DNA from: Bacteroidota bacterium
GTDB lineage: Bacteria; Bacteroidota; Bacteroidia; Chitinophagales; Chitinophagaceae
Length of the DNA: 64,000 nt
Direction: 5' to 3'
Assembly: GCA_023424015.1 (NCBI GenBank)
Contig: JAFAEM010000009.1
Location: 195,822-259,821 of the forward strand
Shown here in pieces: positions 54,326-63,229 of the stretch. The notes below the pieces were generated by a model. The model saw only the letters and a list, made by a program, of their open reading frames with translations. It made no database searches and had not been told where the DNA came from. How positions within the stretch are numbered: the first letter of the stretch is position 1; each line of letters starts with the position of its first letter. The translations under genes and the position numbers were made by a program.

Positions 54326-54670
54326 TTACTTGACCTGTGCAATAAGGCTTTTGAAAGTTTCAGGATTGTTCATAGCCAGGTCGGCCAGCACTTTGCGGTC
54401 CAGATCAATTCCACCCTTGCGGAGTTTGTTGATGAATTCCGAATAAGTGAGACCTTCTTCACGTACGGCGGCATTGATACGGGCGATCCACAGGCTGCGG
54501 TATTCCCTTTTCTTCAATTTACGACCTACATACATATAGGTCATACCTTTTTCCACCACGTTTTTGGCAACCGTCAGTACATTTTTACGTTTGCCATAGA
54601 AACCTTTGGCTTGTTTTAATATTTTTTTGCGGCGGGCCTTGGAGGCTACTGCATTTTTTGAACGAGGCAT
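54326..54670 (-). CDS. rplT: 50S ribosomal protein L20
   Basis: 114 residues. MPRSKNAVASKARRKKILKQAKG and SLWIARINAAVREEGLTYSEF (each split from the full stretch) are characteristic. It binds 23S rRNA early in large-subunit assembly and in several phyla represses its own operon. It follows rpmI by about 80 bases. Confidence 0.98.
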   Translation of the reverse strand: MPRSKNAVASKARRKKILKQAKGFYGKRKNVLTVAKNVVEKGMTYMYVGRKLKKREYRSLWIARINAAVREEGLTYSEFINKLRKGGIDLDRKVLADLAMNNPETFKSLIAQVK

Positions 54671-54751
54671 ATCTAAAAGAGTTTAAATTTTAAAAGAATA
54701 GCGTTTGGAGTGATACCAGCGATTGAGTTAATACCCAGTTGCGGCAGGGAC

Positions 54752-54949
54752 TTACTTCATCCTTAAAAGACGTTTCACAAAATCAACATGTGTTTTGGAG
54801 ACAGTGCCATCCAGCCTCAGGTTGCGTTTGCGCTTTTTTGATTTTTTTGTCAGGATGTGACGTTTGAAGCTCTTTTGATGCATGATCTTACCAGTTGCCG
54901 TTACTTTGAATCGCTTCTTGGCACTGGAATTTGTTTTTACTTTAGGCAT
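54752..54949 (-). CDS. rpmI: 50S ribosomal protein L35
   Basis: 65 residues: MPKVKTNSSAKKRFKVTATG, then HILTKKSKKRKRNLR and a basic tail, all standard for L35. First gene of the rpmI-rplT unit, with its own promoter at 55071-55100. Confidence 0.97.
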   Translation of the reverse strand: MPKVKTNSSAKKRFKVTATGKIMHQKSFKRHILTKKSKKRKRNLRLDGTVSKTHVDFVKRLLRMK

Positions 54950-55064
54950 TTTACCCAGTATTAAATTTTAGACCCTCGAGGCGTTCCCCACCGGGGGATC
55001 CTTGTCGAACCTCTTCAGGAAATACCCAACCCGCGTTTGTCGTTGATGACCGTCGGGGATTTGG
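54950..55064 (-). promoter_or_regulatory. Leader of the rpmI-rplT operon
   Basis: About 115 untranslated bases between the predicted start site and the rpmI ATG. It can form small hairpins, for example TCCCC-CGGT-GGGGA near 54988-55002. L20 operons are often autoregulated through their leaders; whether this one folds into such a site is not shown. Confidence 0.35.
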
Positions 55065-55070
55065 GGCTGC

Positions 55071-55100
55071 AAAGATAATGTAGCAGGCTTTAGTGGCAAA
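55071..55100 (-). promoter_or_regulatory. Promoter of rpmI-rplT
   Basis: On the minus strand TTTG (55100-55097), an 18-base spacer and TATCTTTG (55078-55071): a full consensus match, the same layout as the hppA promoter. Confidence 0.75.
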
Positions 55101-55114
55101 GTATTGACAAAAAT

Positions 55115-55145
55115 AAAGTGGGAGCCTTTATAAAGCTCCCACTTT
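55115..55145 (-). terminator. Terminator after the metalloprotease gene
   Basis: AAAGTGGGAGC pairs with GCTCCCACTTT over 11 bp around a 9-base loop; T-rich sequence follows on the minus strand. It sits just upstream of the rpmI promoter. Confidence 0.8.
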
Positions 55146-55174
55146 TATCGGTGAAATTGCGTTAATTCCGATTA

Positions 55175-57706
55175 TCACTTGGGATTCAACGCATTATCGA
55201 TCCTGGTCACGATATCCTGCAGGTGATACTTGCTCATGGGATCGGCTGTGGCCGCGGCAGCAGTCCGTGCTTCATTCCGAAGGGAAGTTAAATGGGCCCG
55301 CACGACACTGTGCACATCTGATTTTTCAGCACTTAGTGTTGAGCTTCCACCCAACACCATAATGACAATACCCGAACCACCACCTGATTTAGGAGGATTG
55401 AGCAGTCCATCCAGGACGCTTACATAAGATTTTTGCAGGTTTCTCCGGTATACATCGATCTTCGAACGCGATGGCAGCTCAGACCAGATACCTTTTTTAA
55501 GATCTGCAAAAAGCTCAGTGATAGTGTACGCGCTGTTTCCTTTCAGGGCTTCGGCGTCGATGAGCTTGGAAAGATTACGGGTTGCCAGCAACCTGTTCAA
55601 CACCGCGTCCTGCAAACCGCCGACCGTGCTAATACCGTTGATCCCGGTCTTTGAATAAATATTGTTGTCGATTAACCAGGTCGGTGTGGCAAACAGGTTT
55701 TTATTGAGAAATTCAACTGCCTCTTTTTGTTTTGCCTTTGCTACGGTTTCATAAACCGCTCCGCTTTCCTCAACCATTTTAGGTGTTTCCATCACACCGC
55801 CAACGTATTTAGAAACATGGCTCAGGTACAATGAAAACTGGTTAGTGAGCTGGTTGTACATATTACGAAGACTGGTATAATCCTTATTAGGCACTTTGGT
55901 CCATTCTTCCAGGTTGGGAACGATACGCTGCAGGTTTTTAATTCCATACATCGCGCCTTTCATACCATCGTCACCTACCTGCTCACGTTGTGAACGGGGA
56001 TCATCGGGGTTGGTTTCGGTACCAAACCAGAGACGGTTGTCTTTCAGCCTTTCGATCACCCATTTATTGAGATGCTCTTTTTCTTTTTCTTCATCGGCTA
56101 TCTGCGGGAATAATTTATAACCCCACTCGATCGCCCAGTTGTCGTAGTCGCCGATTCGGGGGAACAATCCTTCACGGCTGATTTTATCTTCTGGTTGCGC
56201 CACATAGTTGAAACGGGCATAGTCCATGATCGAGGGCGTATGTCCATTTGCCTCCACCCATTTTTTGTCACGCAGTTTTTCAACCGGCACAGTGGAGCTG
56301 GAACCATAGTTATGACGTAAACCGAGTGTATGACCTACTTCGTGCGAAGAAACAAAACGGATCAGCTGACCCATCAGTTCATTGTCGAAAGTCATTTTCC
56401 GGGCTGTGGGATCATTGGGAGCACACTGGATGAAATACCAACGATGGAGAAGTTCCATTACATTGTGGTACCAGTTGATATGGCTTTCCATGATCTCACC
56501 GCTACGGGGATCGCTGATGCTGGGGCCGCTGGCGTTGGCAACATCAGATGGTTTGTAAACGATCGCAGAGTAACGTGCATCTTCCAGGCTCCACTCGGGA
56601 TCTTCTTCTTTGGTGGGCGCTATCTTACCCATGATCGCATTTTTAAATCCGGCTTTTTCAAATGAAACCTGCCAGTCGTTAACACCCTGTATCAGGTAAG
56701 GCACCCATGCTTTGGGTGTAGTGGGATCGATATAAAATATAATGGGCTTTTTTGGTTCAACCAGCTCGCCACGCTTGTATTTTTCCATGTCCTCATCGCG
56801 AGGCTCAAGCCTCCACCTCTTAACTAATCTTACCGCTTCAACACCCTGGGGGTTGGCGTCAAAATCAGTATAACCTACCGTGAAATATCCAACCCTTGGA
56901 TCAAAATAACGAGGCTTCATGGGTGTTTTAGGCAACAGTACAATTGAACTGTTCATTTCGACAGTAATATTTCCTGAAGCTGGTCTTGGACCACCACCCT
57001 GTCCGCCACCGCCAGCAGGTGCGGGCGAGCGACCATAGGTCTTTACAGTCGAGATCTCGATATTCAAGGGGTACGACCGGATATTGTCGATATAAGATTT
57101 GTCTGATTGCTGCGAACCGATCCGCATGCTTGATTTCAACTGGTTGTTGAAAAACAATACATCGTTGTCGCTGTTCACATAATCTGTAACATCGATCACG
57201 TAACCTGTTGAGTCGGTTGCCAGCGATTTGATGTCAAAGGATGCCGCGATAGGCTGAACGTTTGACTTGTTGACCGCAGTAAACATAGGCGATGTTGAAT
57301 CTTTGGAATACTCGGCAAAGGAGACATTGCGAAGGAAAATTTTGTTATTGGGTCCTCTTTCAAACCTGATCACATTCTGACCTACCTGGTCGCCTGCATA
57401 ACCAAAGAAACCGTTACGCATGCCGGCTGCCGCTTTAGAAATTCGATTCACCACCAGAAGTTCTCTTCCGAAGATGGTATCTCCGATCTCGAAAAAATAT
57501 TTGTCATCTACCTTATGAACAGAGAACAAACCGCGGTCGGTTGTTGCCTTGTTGGTGATGATTTCTTTAAATGGCTTTGGTCCGCTGGATCTTCCTGCGA
57601 CTGGTCCTGCTGACCGGCTGGAGTCGCTGCGGGGTTGTGCATCTACAAAAAGTGTTGTGGTAACAGCAATCGCGCCTACAACAATTCGGCTAAAGAATGG
57701 GTGCAT
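55175..57706 (-). CDS. Secreted zinc metalloprotease (DUF5117/DUF5118/DUF4953 family)
   Basis: 843 residues with a signal peptide (ending near FVDAQ). DUF5118-like (about 45-95) and DUF5117-like (about 100-300) domains precede a metzincin-type zinc site HEVGHTLGLRH (H455, E456, H459, H465). A GGGGQGGG linker occurs near 225-235. The product is probably periplasmic or surface-located. It stands between infC and rpmI, with terminators on both sides, so it is an independent unit inserted in the usual thrS-infC-rpmI-rplT order. Confidence 0.9.
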   Translation of the reverse strand: MHPFFSRIVVGAIAVTTTLFVDAQPRSDSSRSAGPVAGRSSGPKPFKEIITNKATTDRGLFSVHKVDDKYFFEIGDTIFGRELLVVNRISKAAAGMRNGFFGYAGDQVGQNVIRFERGPNNKIFLRNVSFAEYSKDSTSPMFTAVNKSNVQPIAASFDIKSLATDSTGYVIDVTDYVNSDNDVLFFNNQLKSSMRIGSQQSDKSYIDNIRSYPLNIEISTVKTYGRSPAPAGGGGQGGGPRPASGNITVEMNSSIVLLPKTPMKPRYFDPRVGYFTVGYTDFDANPQGVEAVRLVKRWRLEPRDEDMEKYKRGELVEPKKPIIFYIDPTTPKAWVPYLIQGVNDWQVSFEKAGFKNAIMGKIAPTKEEDPEWSLEDARYSAIVYKPSDVANASGPSISDPRSGEIMESHINWYHNVMELLHRWYFIQCAPNDPTARKMTFDNELMGQLIRFVSSHEVGHTLGLRHNYGSSSTVPVEKLRDKKWVEANGHTPSIMDYARFNYVAQPEDKISREGLFPRIGDYDNWAIEWGYKLFPQIADEEKEKEHLNKWVIERLKDNRLWFGTETNPDDPRSQREQVGDDGMKGAMYGIKNLQRIVPNLEEWTKVPNKDYTSLRNMYNQLTNQFSLYLSHVSKYVGGVMETPKMVEESGAVYETVAKAKQKEAVEFLNKNLFATPTWLIDNNIYSKTGINGISTVGGLQDAVLNRLLATRNLSKLIDAEALKGNSAYTITELFADLKKGIWSELPSRSKIDVYRRNLQKSYVSVLDGLLNPPKSGGGSGIVIMVLGGSSTLSAEKSDVHSVVRAHLTSLRNEARTAAAATADPMSKYHLQDIVTRIDNALNPK

Positions 57707-57863
57707 GTAATTGTTATTTGTGGTGTTTACGAAATTAAGCGGTGTAAGATACGGAAAGGAACCATCAGGAAATAGGACTTATATTTTTTTGTATAAACGG
57801 TCGCAATTAAATATGGATTGCAAACCATCAAATTGTATTTCGATTATATATCACTCACTCACT

Positions 57864-57887
57864 AAAAAACCCGGCACTTGCCGGGTT
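57864..57887 (-). terminator. Terminator after infC
   Basis: AACCCGGCA pairs with TGCCGGGTT with a 2-base loop (57868-57887); on the minus strand a T-run follows (plus-strand A-run 57864-57869). Confidence 0.85.
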
Positions 57888-57915
57888 GATATATCAATTT
57901 ATTTTTTAATCAGCA

Positions 57916-58575
57916 TCACTGTGCCTGCTTCTCAGCTTTCTCTGCTTTCTTCTTTCCTTTTGGCGCAAACATGGCCAGCATTCTTCTTCCTTCGAGTTTG
58001 GGCATACTTTCCAGCACGCCAACTTCCGCCAGTCGCTCAGCAAATTTCAGCAGCAATAATTGTCCCCTGTCCTGGAACTGGATGGCCCGTCCTTTAAATT
58101 GTACATAGGCTTTCACTTTATTGCCATCTTTTAAAAACGCTTCCGCGTGTTTGGCTTTGAAGTCAAAGTCATGATCGTCTGTATTGGGAGTAAAACGAAT
58201 CTCCTTTACTTCCGAGACTTTGCTCTTCGCCTTCATCTCCTTTTCCTTCTTCTTCTTATCGTATAGGAATTTATTATAGTCGATGATCTTGCACACCGGT
58301 GGATCTACATTTGGAGAGATCTCTACCAGATCAAGTTCCTGTTCCTGTGCCATACGCAGCGCTTCCTGGGTAGGATAAATACCCACTTCTACATTGTCGC
58401 CAACGAGACGCACTTGTGGAACCCTGATAAAATGATTGATACGATGTTCGGCTTCCCTTCGAGGACCGAATTTATTTCGGTTGAAACCGCCTTTGTTGAA
58501 TCCGCCACCTGGTTTGAATCCTCCGCCACCTTGTGGCCTGTTGAACCCGCCGCCGGGTTTTTGTGGTACTGCCAT
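57916..58575 (-). CDS. infC: Translation initiation factor IF-3 with Gly-rich N-terminal extension
   Basis: 219 residues. The IF-3 N-domain (about 46-115: INHFIRVPQVRLVGDNVEVG split over it, LDLVEISPNVDPPVCKIIDY) and C-domain (about 120-205: EIRFTPNTDDHDFDFKAKHA) are complete. The first 40 residues are a Gly/Phe/Asn-rich repeat (GGGFNRPQGGGGF, GGGFNKGGFN), absent from E. coli IF-3. The start is ATG rather than the AUU of many infC genes. It lies 99 bases downstream of thrS. Confidence 0.95.
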   Translation of the reverse strand: MAVPQKPGGGFNRPQGGGGFKPGGGFNKGGFNRNKFGPRREAEHRINHFIRVPQVRLVGDNVEVGIYPTQEALRMAQEQELDLVEISPNVDPPVCKIIDYNKFLYDKKKKEKEMKAKSKVSEVKEIRFTPNTDDHDFDFKAKHAEAFLKDGNKVKAYVQFKGRAIQFQDRGQLLLLKFAERLAEVGVLESMPKLEGRRMLAMFAPKGKKKAEKAEKQAQ

Positions 58576-58674
58576 TTACTTTTTTTAAGTGAGCCCTTTC
58601 TCCTGTAGAAAGGTTTTATACTTTGATTTTATTATTTAGCCTCAGTCAGGATCTGAGGACATTGAAAATACAAT

Positions 58675-60618
58675 TTATTCTGCTCTTCGCTCCTTTATTT
58701 CATCCACTATTTCTGTTAAAAACAACTCTACAGATTTTGTGCCCAGGTCACCTTTACCCTGCCTTCGAACCGATACCTGGCTTTCGTTCATTTCCTTCTC
58801 TCCCACTACCAGCATATAGGGCACTTTCATCAGCTCTGTATCCCTGATCTTCTTACCGATCTTCTCCTGGCGATCGTCCACTTCTGCACGAATATCAGCT
58901 TTTTTCAGGGTTTGCGATACGGTTTTGGCATAATCCAAAAACTTGTCGCTGATCGGCAACACCTTCACCTGTGTGGGTGCCAGCCAGGTCGGGAATTTTC
59001 CGGCATATTGCTCCAGTAAAAACCCAATGAACCGCTCGTGCGTACCCAGTGGAGCGCGGTGAATGATCAATGGCGTGTTGGACTTATTGGAGGCGTCGGT
59101 ATATTCCAGGTTAAAACTTCTTCCCTGTGAAAAATCCACCTGGTTGGTTGCCAGCGTGAACTCCCTGCCAATTGCACTAAATATCTGGACATCGATCTTG
59201 GGTCCATAGAATGCCGCTTCGTCCTGCACCTCAACAAAAGGTATATTGGATTCCGTCAGCACATTCCTTACCATGGTTTCGGTTTCCTTCCAGAGCTCCG
59301 GTTCATTCACATATTTAATGCCAAGCTTATCGGGTGAATGCAGCGAGAGGCGCATTACGTATTTGTCGATACCAAAAATTTTGAAATACTTCAGGTACAT
59401 ATCATTCACCGCGCGAAACTCGTCATTGAATTGCTCCTTGGTGCAATAAATATGCGCGTCGTTCATATGCAGACAACGAACCCGCATCAGGCCAAATAAT
59501 TCGCCGCTTTGCTCGTAGCGATATACCGTACCATACTCGGCGATCCGGTAAGGCAGATCCCGGTAACTCTTGGGCTCGGCCGCGAATATTTTGTGATGGT
59601 GCGGGCAGTTCATCGATTTCAGGTAGTACTTCTCCCCTTCCAGTTCCATCGGCGGGTACATGCTATCTGCATAATAAGGAAGGTGACCGCTTGTGAGATA
59701 CATACTTTCTTTCGCGATATGCGGGGTCACTACTCTTTTATAACCGGCTGCATGCTCGGTTTCCCTGGCAAGTTTTTCCAGTTCCTCAATGACCACGGTG
59801 CCGTTGGGTAACCACATGATCAGGCCCTGGCCCACATCATCATCCATAGTGTAAATGCCAAGTTCCCTGCCTAGTTTACGGTGATCTCTTTTCTTTGCCT
59901 CTTCCAAAAGCGCCAGGTGTTCATCCAGTTCTTTCTGCGAGGGGAAGCTCACTCCGTACACCCGGGTAAGTTGTTTGTTTTTTTCATCACCTTTCCAGTA
60001 TGCACCGGCGATATTTGTGAGTTTAACCGCCTTGATAAAACCCGTATTGGGAATATGAGGTCCCCGGCAGAGATCTGTAAAATGACCCTGTGTATAAAAA
60101 GTGATCTCCCCATCAGCCAGTCCACTGATCAGGTCCAGTTTATACTCATCCTTCTTTTCGGTAAAATATTTGATCGCTTCCGGCTTCGAAATTTCTTTCC
60201 TGACATAGGGATTATTTTTTCGTGCCAGTTCGTTCATCTTTTTCTCCAGGACTTCCAGGTCCTGCTCTGATAATTTCCGATCGCCCAGGTCCATATCGTA
60301 ATAGAAGCCCTGTGGATTTTCCGTCGCCGGACCCACCCAGAATTTTACACCGGGAAAAACTTCTTCCACAGCCTCCGCCATCAGGTGTGCCGATGAATGC
60401 CAGAAAGTTGTTTTACCTTCTTTATCATTCCAGGTCAGCAGGTTCAAACTGGCATCGGACTCTATCGGACGGGTGGCGTCCCAAACAGCGCCGTTAACAT
60501 TGGCAGCCAGAACCTTTCTGGCCAGGCCTTCCGAAATGGACTTTGCAATTTCCAAAGCCGAAATACCTTTCTCGTATTGTCGCACCGCGCCGTCAGGAAA
60601 CTTGATATTGATATTCAT
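58675..60618 (-). CDS. thrS: Threonyl-tRNA synthetase
   Basis: 647 residues, standard length. TGS domain (1-60), editing domain with the HSSAHLMAEAV zinc-like motif (about 74-84), catalytic core with MNCPHHHKIF and MRVRCLHMNDAHIYC, and anticodon-binding domain (about 545-640: VKVLPISDKFLDYAKTV). It charges tRNA-Thr and edits Ser-tRNA. No T-box leader is visible upstream. Confidence 0.97.
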   Translation of the reverse strand: MNINIKFPDGAVRQYEKGISALEIAKSISEGLARKVLAANVNGAVWDATRPIESDASLNLLTWNDKEGKTTFWHSSAHLMAEAVEEVFPGVKFWVGPATENPQGFYYDMDLGDRKLSEQDLEVLEKKMNELARKNNPYVRKEISKPEAIKYFTEKKDEYKLDLISGLADGEITFYTQGHFTDLCRGPHIPNTGFIKAVKLTNIAGAYWKGDEKNKQLTRVYGVSFPSQKELDEHLALLEEAKKRDHRKLGRELGIYTMDDDVGQGLIMWLPNGTVVIEELEKLARETEHAAGYKRVVTPHIAKESMYLTSGHLPYYADSMYPPMELEGEKYYLKSMNCPHHHKIFAAEPKSYRDLPYRIAEYGTVYRYEQSGELFGLMRVRCLHMNDAHIYCTKEQFNDEFRAVNDMYLKYFKIFGIDKYVMRLSLHSPDKLGIKYVNEPELWKETETMVRNVLTESNIPFVEVQDEAAFYGPKIDVQIFSAIGREFTLATNQVDFSQGRSFNLEYTDASNKSNTPLIIHRAPLGTHERFIGFLLEQYAGKFPTWLAPTQVKVLPISDKFLDYAKTVSQTLKKADIRAEVDDRQEKIGKKIRDTELMKVPYMLVVGEKEMNESQVSVRRQGKGDLGTKSVELFLTEIVDEIKERRAE

Positions 60619-60735
60619 TTTATAAACCAGTTACCGGTTACCTGTCACCGGTAGTGTTCAAAATTTTTAAAAAACAAAAATGCTTCAGAAAAAATGGCCA
60701 CCTGCAACAGGTGAGCGGCGGCCTTTCAAAGTGTG

Positions 60736-60765
60736 CAAAATTAACAAACTCTTGCCGGAGTACAA
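60736..60765 (-). promoter_or_regulatory. Promoter of thrS
   Basis: On the minus strand TTG (60765-60763), a 19-base spacer, then TAATTTTG (60743-60736). The predicted leader is about 110 bases and includes repeated CCGGTAAC-like motifs just before the start codon. Confidence 0.55.
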
Positions 60766-60777
60766 TAAACCAATACG

Positions 60778-60796
60778 AACTAATTCGTTAGTTTTG
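60778..60796 (+). promoter_or_regulatory. Inverted repeat and -7 box of the first secreted paralogue gene
   Basis: AACTAA-TTCG-TTAGTT (60778-60793) overlaps the -7 box TAGTTTTG (60789-60796), which ends 7 bases before the ATG at 60804. The mRNA should be leaderless or nearly so. Confidence 0.5.
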
Positions 60797-60803
60797 AAAC
60801 CAC

Positions 60804-61880
60804 ATGGAACGAATCCTTACAAAGAGCAGGTTTCTTCTTTTATTATCACTCTGCGCTTTTGGCTTTACTTCATTTTCCCAGGGCGTAACCGGTATCTGGC
60901 GCGGTTACTTTATCGCAGACAATGGTTACCAGTACCGCCTGGAATTCCAGGTTATCCAAAACAATAAAAGCTATGCGGTGTCAGGGGTATCTTATTCCTG
61001 GCAGGATGATATCCGTTTTTATGGCAAGGCCACCATGACCGGCAACTATATCGGTTCTTCTAAAAATTTCCGGATCCGGGAGATCAAAACCGTGGAGGTA
61101 AAAAGCTACGGTGGCGGCGGTACATGTATCATGAATTATAATCTTCACTATAGCCGTTCGGGAAATGAGGAGTTCCTGGAGGGTACCTACCTGGGCAAAC
61201 AGGAAGTGACCGAAGGACCCAATCCTTTTGAATGGGGTGACTGTGGTGGCGGCAAAGTCTTTCTTCGAAAAGTGACCACTTCGGAATTTTACATCGAACC
61301 TGCATTAAGGCCAAAGTCCAATACTAAACCACCGGTTGCAAGAAAACCCGCTGACAAACCAGCAAATCCGCCTGTTGCGAAGAAAACAGAGCCTAAAAAA
61401 ACACCAGAGAAAAAACCTGTCGCCAAAACTCCGACACCGGCTCCGGTGGACGAGAAAAAAGATACGGTAGTCAAGGCACCCGAGATCACAAAAATTCCCA
61501 TAAAACCGGTGATTGTTACACCGGAGATTTTAAAAACAAGGGAAAACAAACTGGCGCAGTCGCTGGTTGTGACCGATCCGAATGTTACAGTAAAACTTTA
61601 TGACAATGGGGAGATTGATGATGATACGATTTCAGTTTTCCTGAATAACAAGCTGGTATTATCACATAAGCGTTTATCAGCCAGCCCGATCAAATTAAAT
61701 TTCACGATGGAAGATGGCGAAGACCAGGAGCTGACGATGGTTGCAGAGAACCTGGGACGCATACCGCCGAATACTTCCCTGATGATCGTGGAAGCAGGAG
61801 ACCAGCGGTTCCAGGTACGCATCACTTCGTCTGAACAAAATAATGCGGTGGTCAGATTTAAATACAGGAAACCCAATTGA
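60804..61880 (+). CDS. Secreted two-domain protein, tandem paralogue 1
   Basis: 358 residues with a signal peptide (LCAFGFTSFSQ). N-terminal beta-rich domain (about 28-155: GIWRGYFIADNGYQYRLEFQ, EEFLEGTYLGKQ), then a Lys/Pro/Thr-rich linker (about 170-240), then a C-terminal domain (about 252-355) with VKLYDNGEIDDDTISVFLN and ENLGRIPPNTSLMIV. The C-terminal domain recurs in the next gene. No known family can be named with confidence. Confidence 0.75.
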   Translation: MERILTKSRFLLLLSLCAFGFTSFSQGVTGIWRGYFIADNGYQYRLEFQVIQNNKSYAVSGVSYSWQDDIRFYGKATMTGNYIGSSKNFRIREIKTVEVKSYGGGGTCIMNYNLHYSRSGNEEFLEGTYLGKQEVTEGPNPFEWGDCGGGKVFLRKVTTSEFYIEPALRPKSNTKPPVARKPADKPANPPVAKKTEPKKTPEKKPVAKTPTPAPVDEKKDTVVKAPEITKIPIKPVIVTPEILKTRENKLAQSLVVTDPNVTVKLYDNGEIDDDTISVFLNNKLVLSHKRLSASPIKLNFTMEDGEDQELTMVAENLGRIPPNTSLMIVEAGDQRFQVRITSSEQNNAVVRFKYRKPN

Positions 61881-61950
61881 CAAAAATTTTCTTTGCCGTT
61901 ACTGTAAATTCTATAGCAGCTCCGCGTTTTTCCCCTATTTTCATTCCTGA

Positions 61951-62772
61951 ATGCGCAGTATAATCGTTTTATACATTTTTATCCAGTCGGCATTTTGTGC
62001 GCAGGCGCAGGACATCAACGGCTTCTGGAAAGGACGGCTGGTCATGGAACCTGGTGGCTGTTTCCCGGTTTACAATATCGAATTCCAGTTGCAGACAGAG
62101 GGCACGAAGATCCGTGGCAGTTCTTATCACTATTCCGATACTACCAACTATGTAAAAGAAGAATTTGAAGGTACGCTGGACACGGTCACCAAATCAATGA
62201 CCATTGCTGAAAACAAAGTGTCGATATTTCGAATTCCGCCCGATTGCATACCCTGTATAAAAAAATACACCCTCACCTTCCATACGGATGGACGTGAGGA
62301 ACAACTACGGGGATCCTGGACGGGCAGGACGATGGATGGAAAAAGTAATTGTCCGGCCGGTACGATTGTTTTGACACGTATACAAACTCCCGCGTTCAAA
62401 CCGGAAGTACCACCCGTATTGATTGAAAGAAAACTGGACCTGGTAAAAGAGATCTTTGTTGATACGGGCAGTATACGACTGGACTTTTATGATAATGGCG
62501 TGATCGATGGGGATACGATCTCGGTTTATGTAGATGGCACTACGGTGGTATCAAACCAGGTGCTGTCCACCAAACCTATCACAATCTATGTCCGGATCGA
62601 TTTTAACAAGCCCCGCCAGGAAATGGTAATGGTTGGTGAGAACCTGGGTTCCATTCCACCCAATACCGCGCTGATGATCGTGAATGCTAATAATAAAAGG
62701 TACCAGGTTTACCTGGCTTCAGACGATAAGAAGAATGCTTTGGTAAGATTTATCTACGCCCCCCCGCGGTAA
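61951..62772 (+). CDS. Secreted two-domain protein, tandem paralogue 2
   Basis: 273 residues; signal peptide ends near FCAQAQ. The same order as the preceding gene but without the long linker: N-terminal domain (GFWKGRLVMEPGG, YNIEFQLQTEGTKIRGSSYHY split) and C-terminal domain with LDFYDNGVIDGDTISVYVD and ENLGSIPPNTALMIV. It arose by tandem duplication. Cys pairs in the N-terminal domain (PPDCIPCIKK) are not in paralogue 1 in the same form. Confidence 0.75.
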   Translation: MRSIIVLYIFIQSAFCAQAQDINGFWKGRLVMEPGGCFPVYNIEFQLQTEGTKIRGSSYHYSDTTNYVKEEFEGTLDTVTKSMTIAENKVSIFRIPPDCIPCIKKYTLTFHTDGREEQLRGSWTGRTMDGKSNCPAGTIVLTRIQTPAFKPEVPPVLIERKLDLVKEIFVDTGSIRLDFYDNGVIDGDTISVYVDGTTVVSNQVLSTKPITIYVRIDFNKPRQEMVMVGENLGSIPPNTALMIVNANNKRYQVYLASDDKKNALVRFIYAPPR

Positions 62773-62818
62773 CAACCAATTTTCCCACAGGGTCCTTCGG
62801 ACAAATTCTCAAATTTTC

Positions 62819-62838
62819 ATCCCGATAGCTATCGGGAT
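62819..62838. terminator. Perfect 20-bp palindrome between convergent genes
   Basis: ATCCCGATAGCTATCGGGAT is its own reverse complement. It sits just before the end of the convergent DUF1801 gene, and may terminate transcription from either side; T-runs are weak. The half GATAG/CTATCGGG also appears in the element at 5770-5904. Confidence 0.6.
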
Positions 62839-63212
62839 CAATTCATCCACAACGCCCCATTCTCCCTTACATCTTTCACGCGGTAGCTGGCGATCTTACG
62901 GATCAGCTGTTTGGGAAGTGGTTTGTCGTAAGGAAATTGGATAGTATCCCTGCCGGTTTTATAATCTGTGAGTTCTTTCTTAAATGGCTCGAGTGTAGTA
63001 CGTGTGGGCATGAAATTCAGGTGCGACTTATGTGCGGTAAATGAAAAGAGAATACGATTCTCTTCCAGCACGGGCGATCCCCATTTGATAGTTTCGGTGG
63101 CTTTAGGCGCAACTTTTTTTAGCAGCGCACGTATCTCACGCAGGTGAGCCTGCGCTTCTTTTGGTGCCGCGGCGATGTATTCATCCACAGTGGCATGTTT
63201 TGTTTTTGCCAT
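62838..63212 (-). CDS. DUF1801 (YdhG-like) protein
   Basis: 124 residues from the ATG at 63212 (MAKTKHATVDEYIAAAPKEA); the longer frame to 63287 overlaps the upstream gene and is not needed. The core has IRALLKKVAPKATETIKWGSPV (split here), LFSFTAHKSHLNFMP, and the end IRKIASYRVKDVRENGALW. A small cytoplasmic family of unknown function, structurally related to YdhG. It lies 17 bases downstream of the DUF3347 gene's stop. Confidence 0.9.
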   Translation of the reverse strand: MAKTKHATVDEYIAAAPKEAQAHLREIRALLKKVAPKATETIKWGSPVLEENRILFSFTAHKSHLNFMPTRTTLEPFKKELTDYKTGRDTIQFPYDKPLPKQLIRKIASYRVKDVRENGALWMN

Positions 63213-63229
63213 GATGAACGTTTTAAAGT

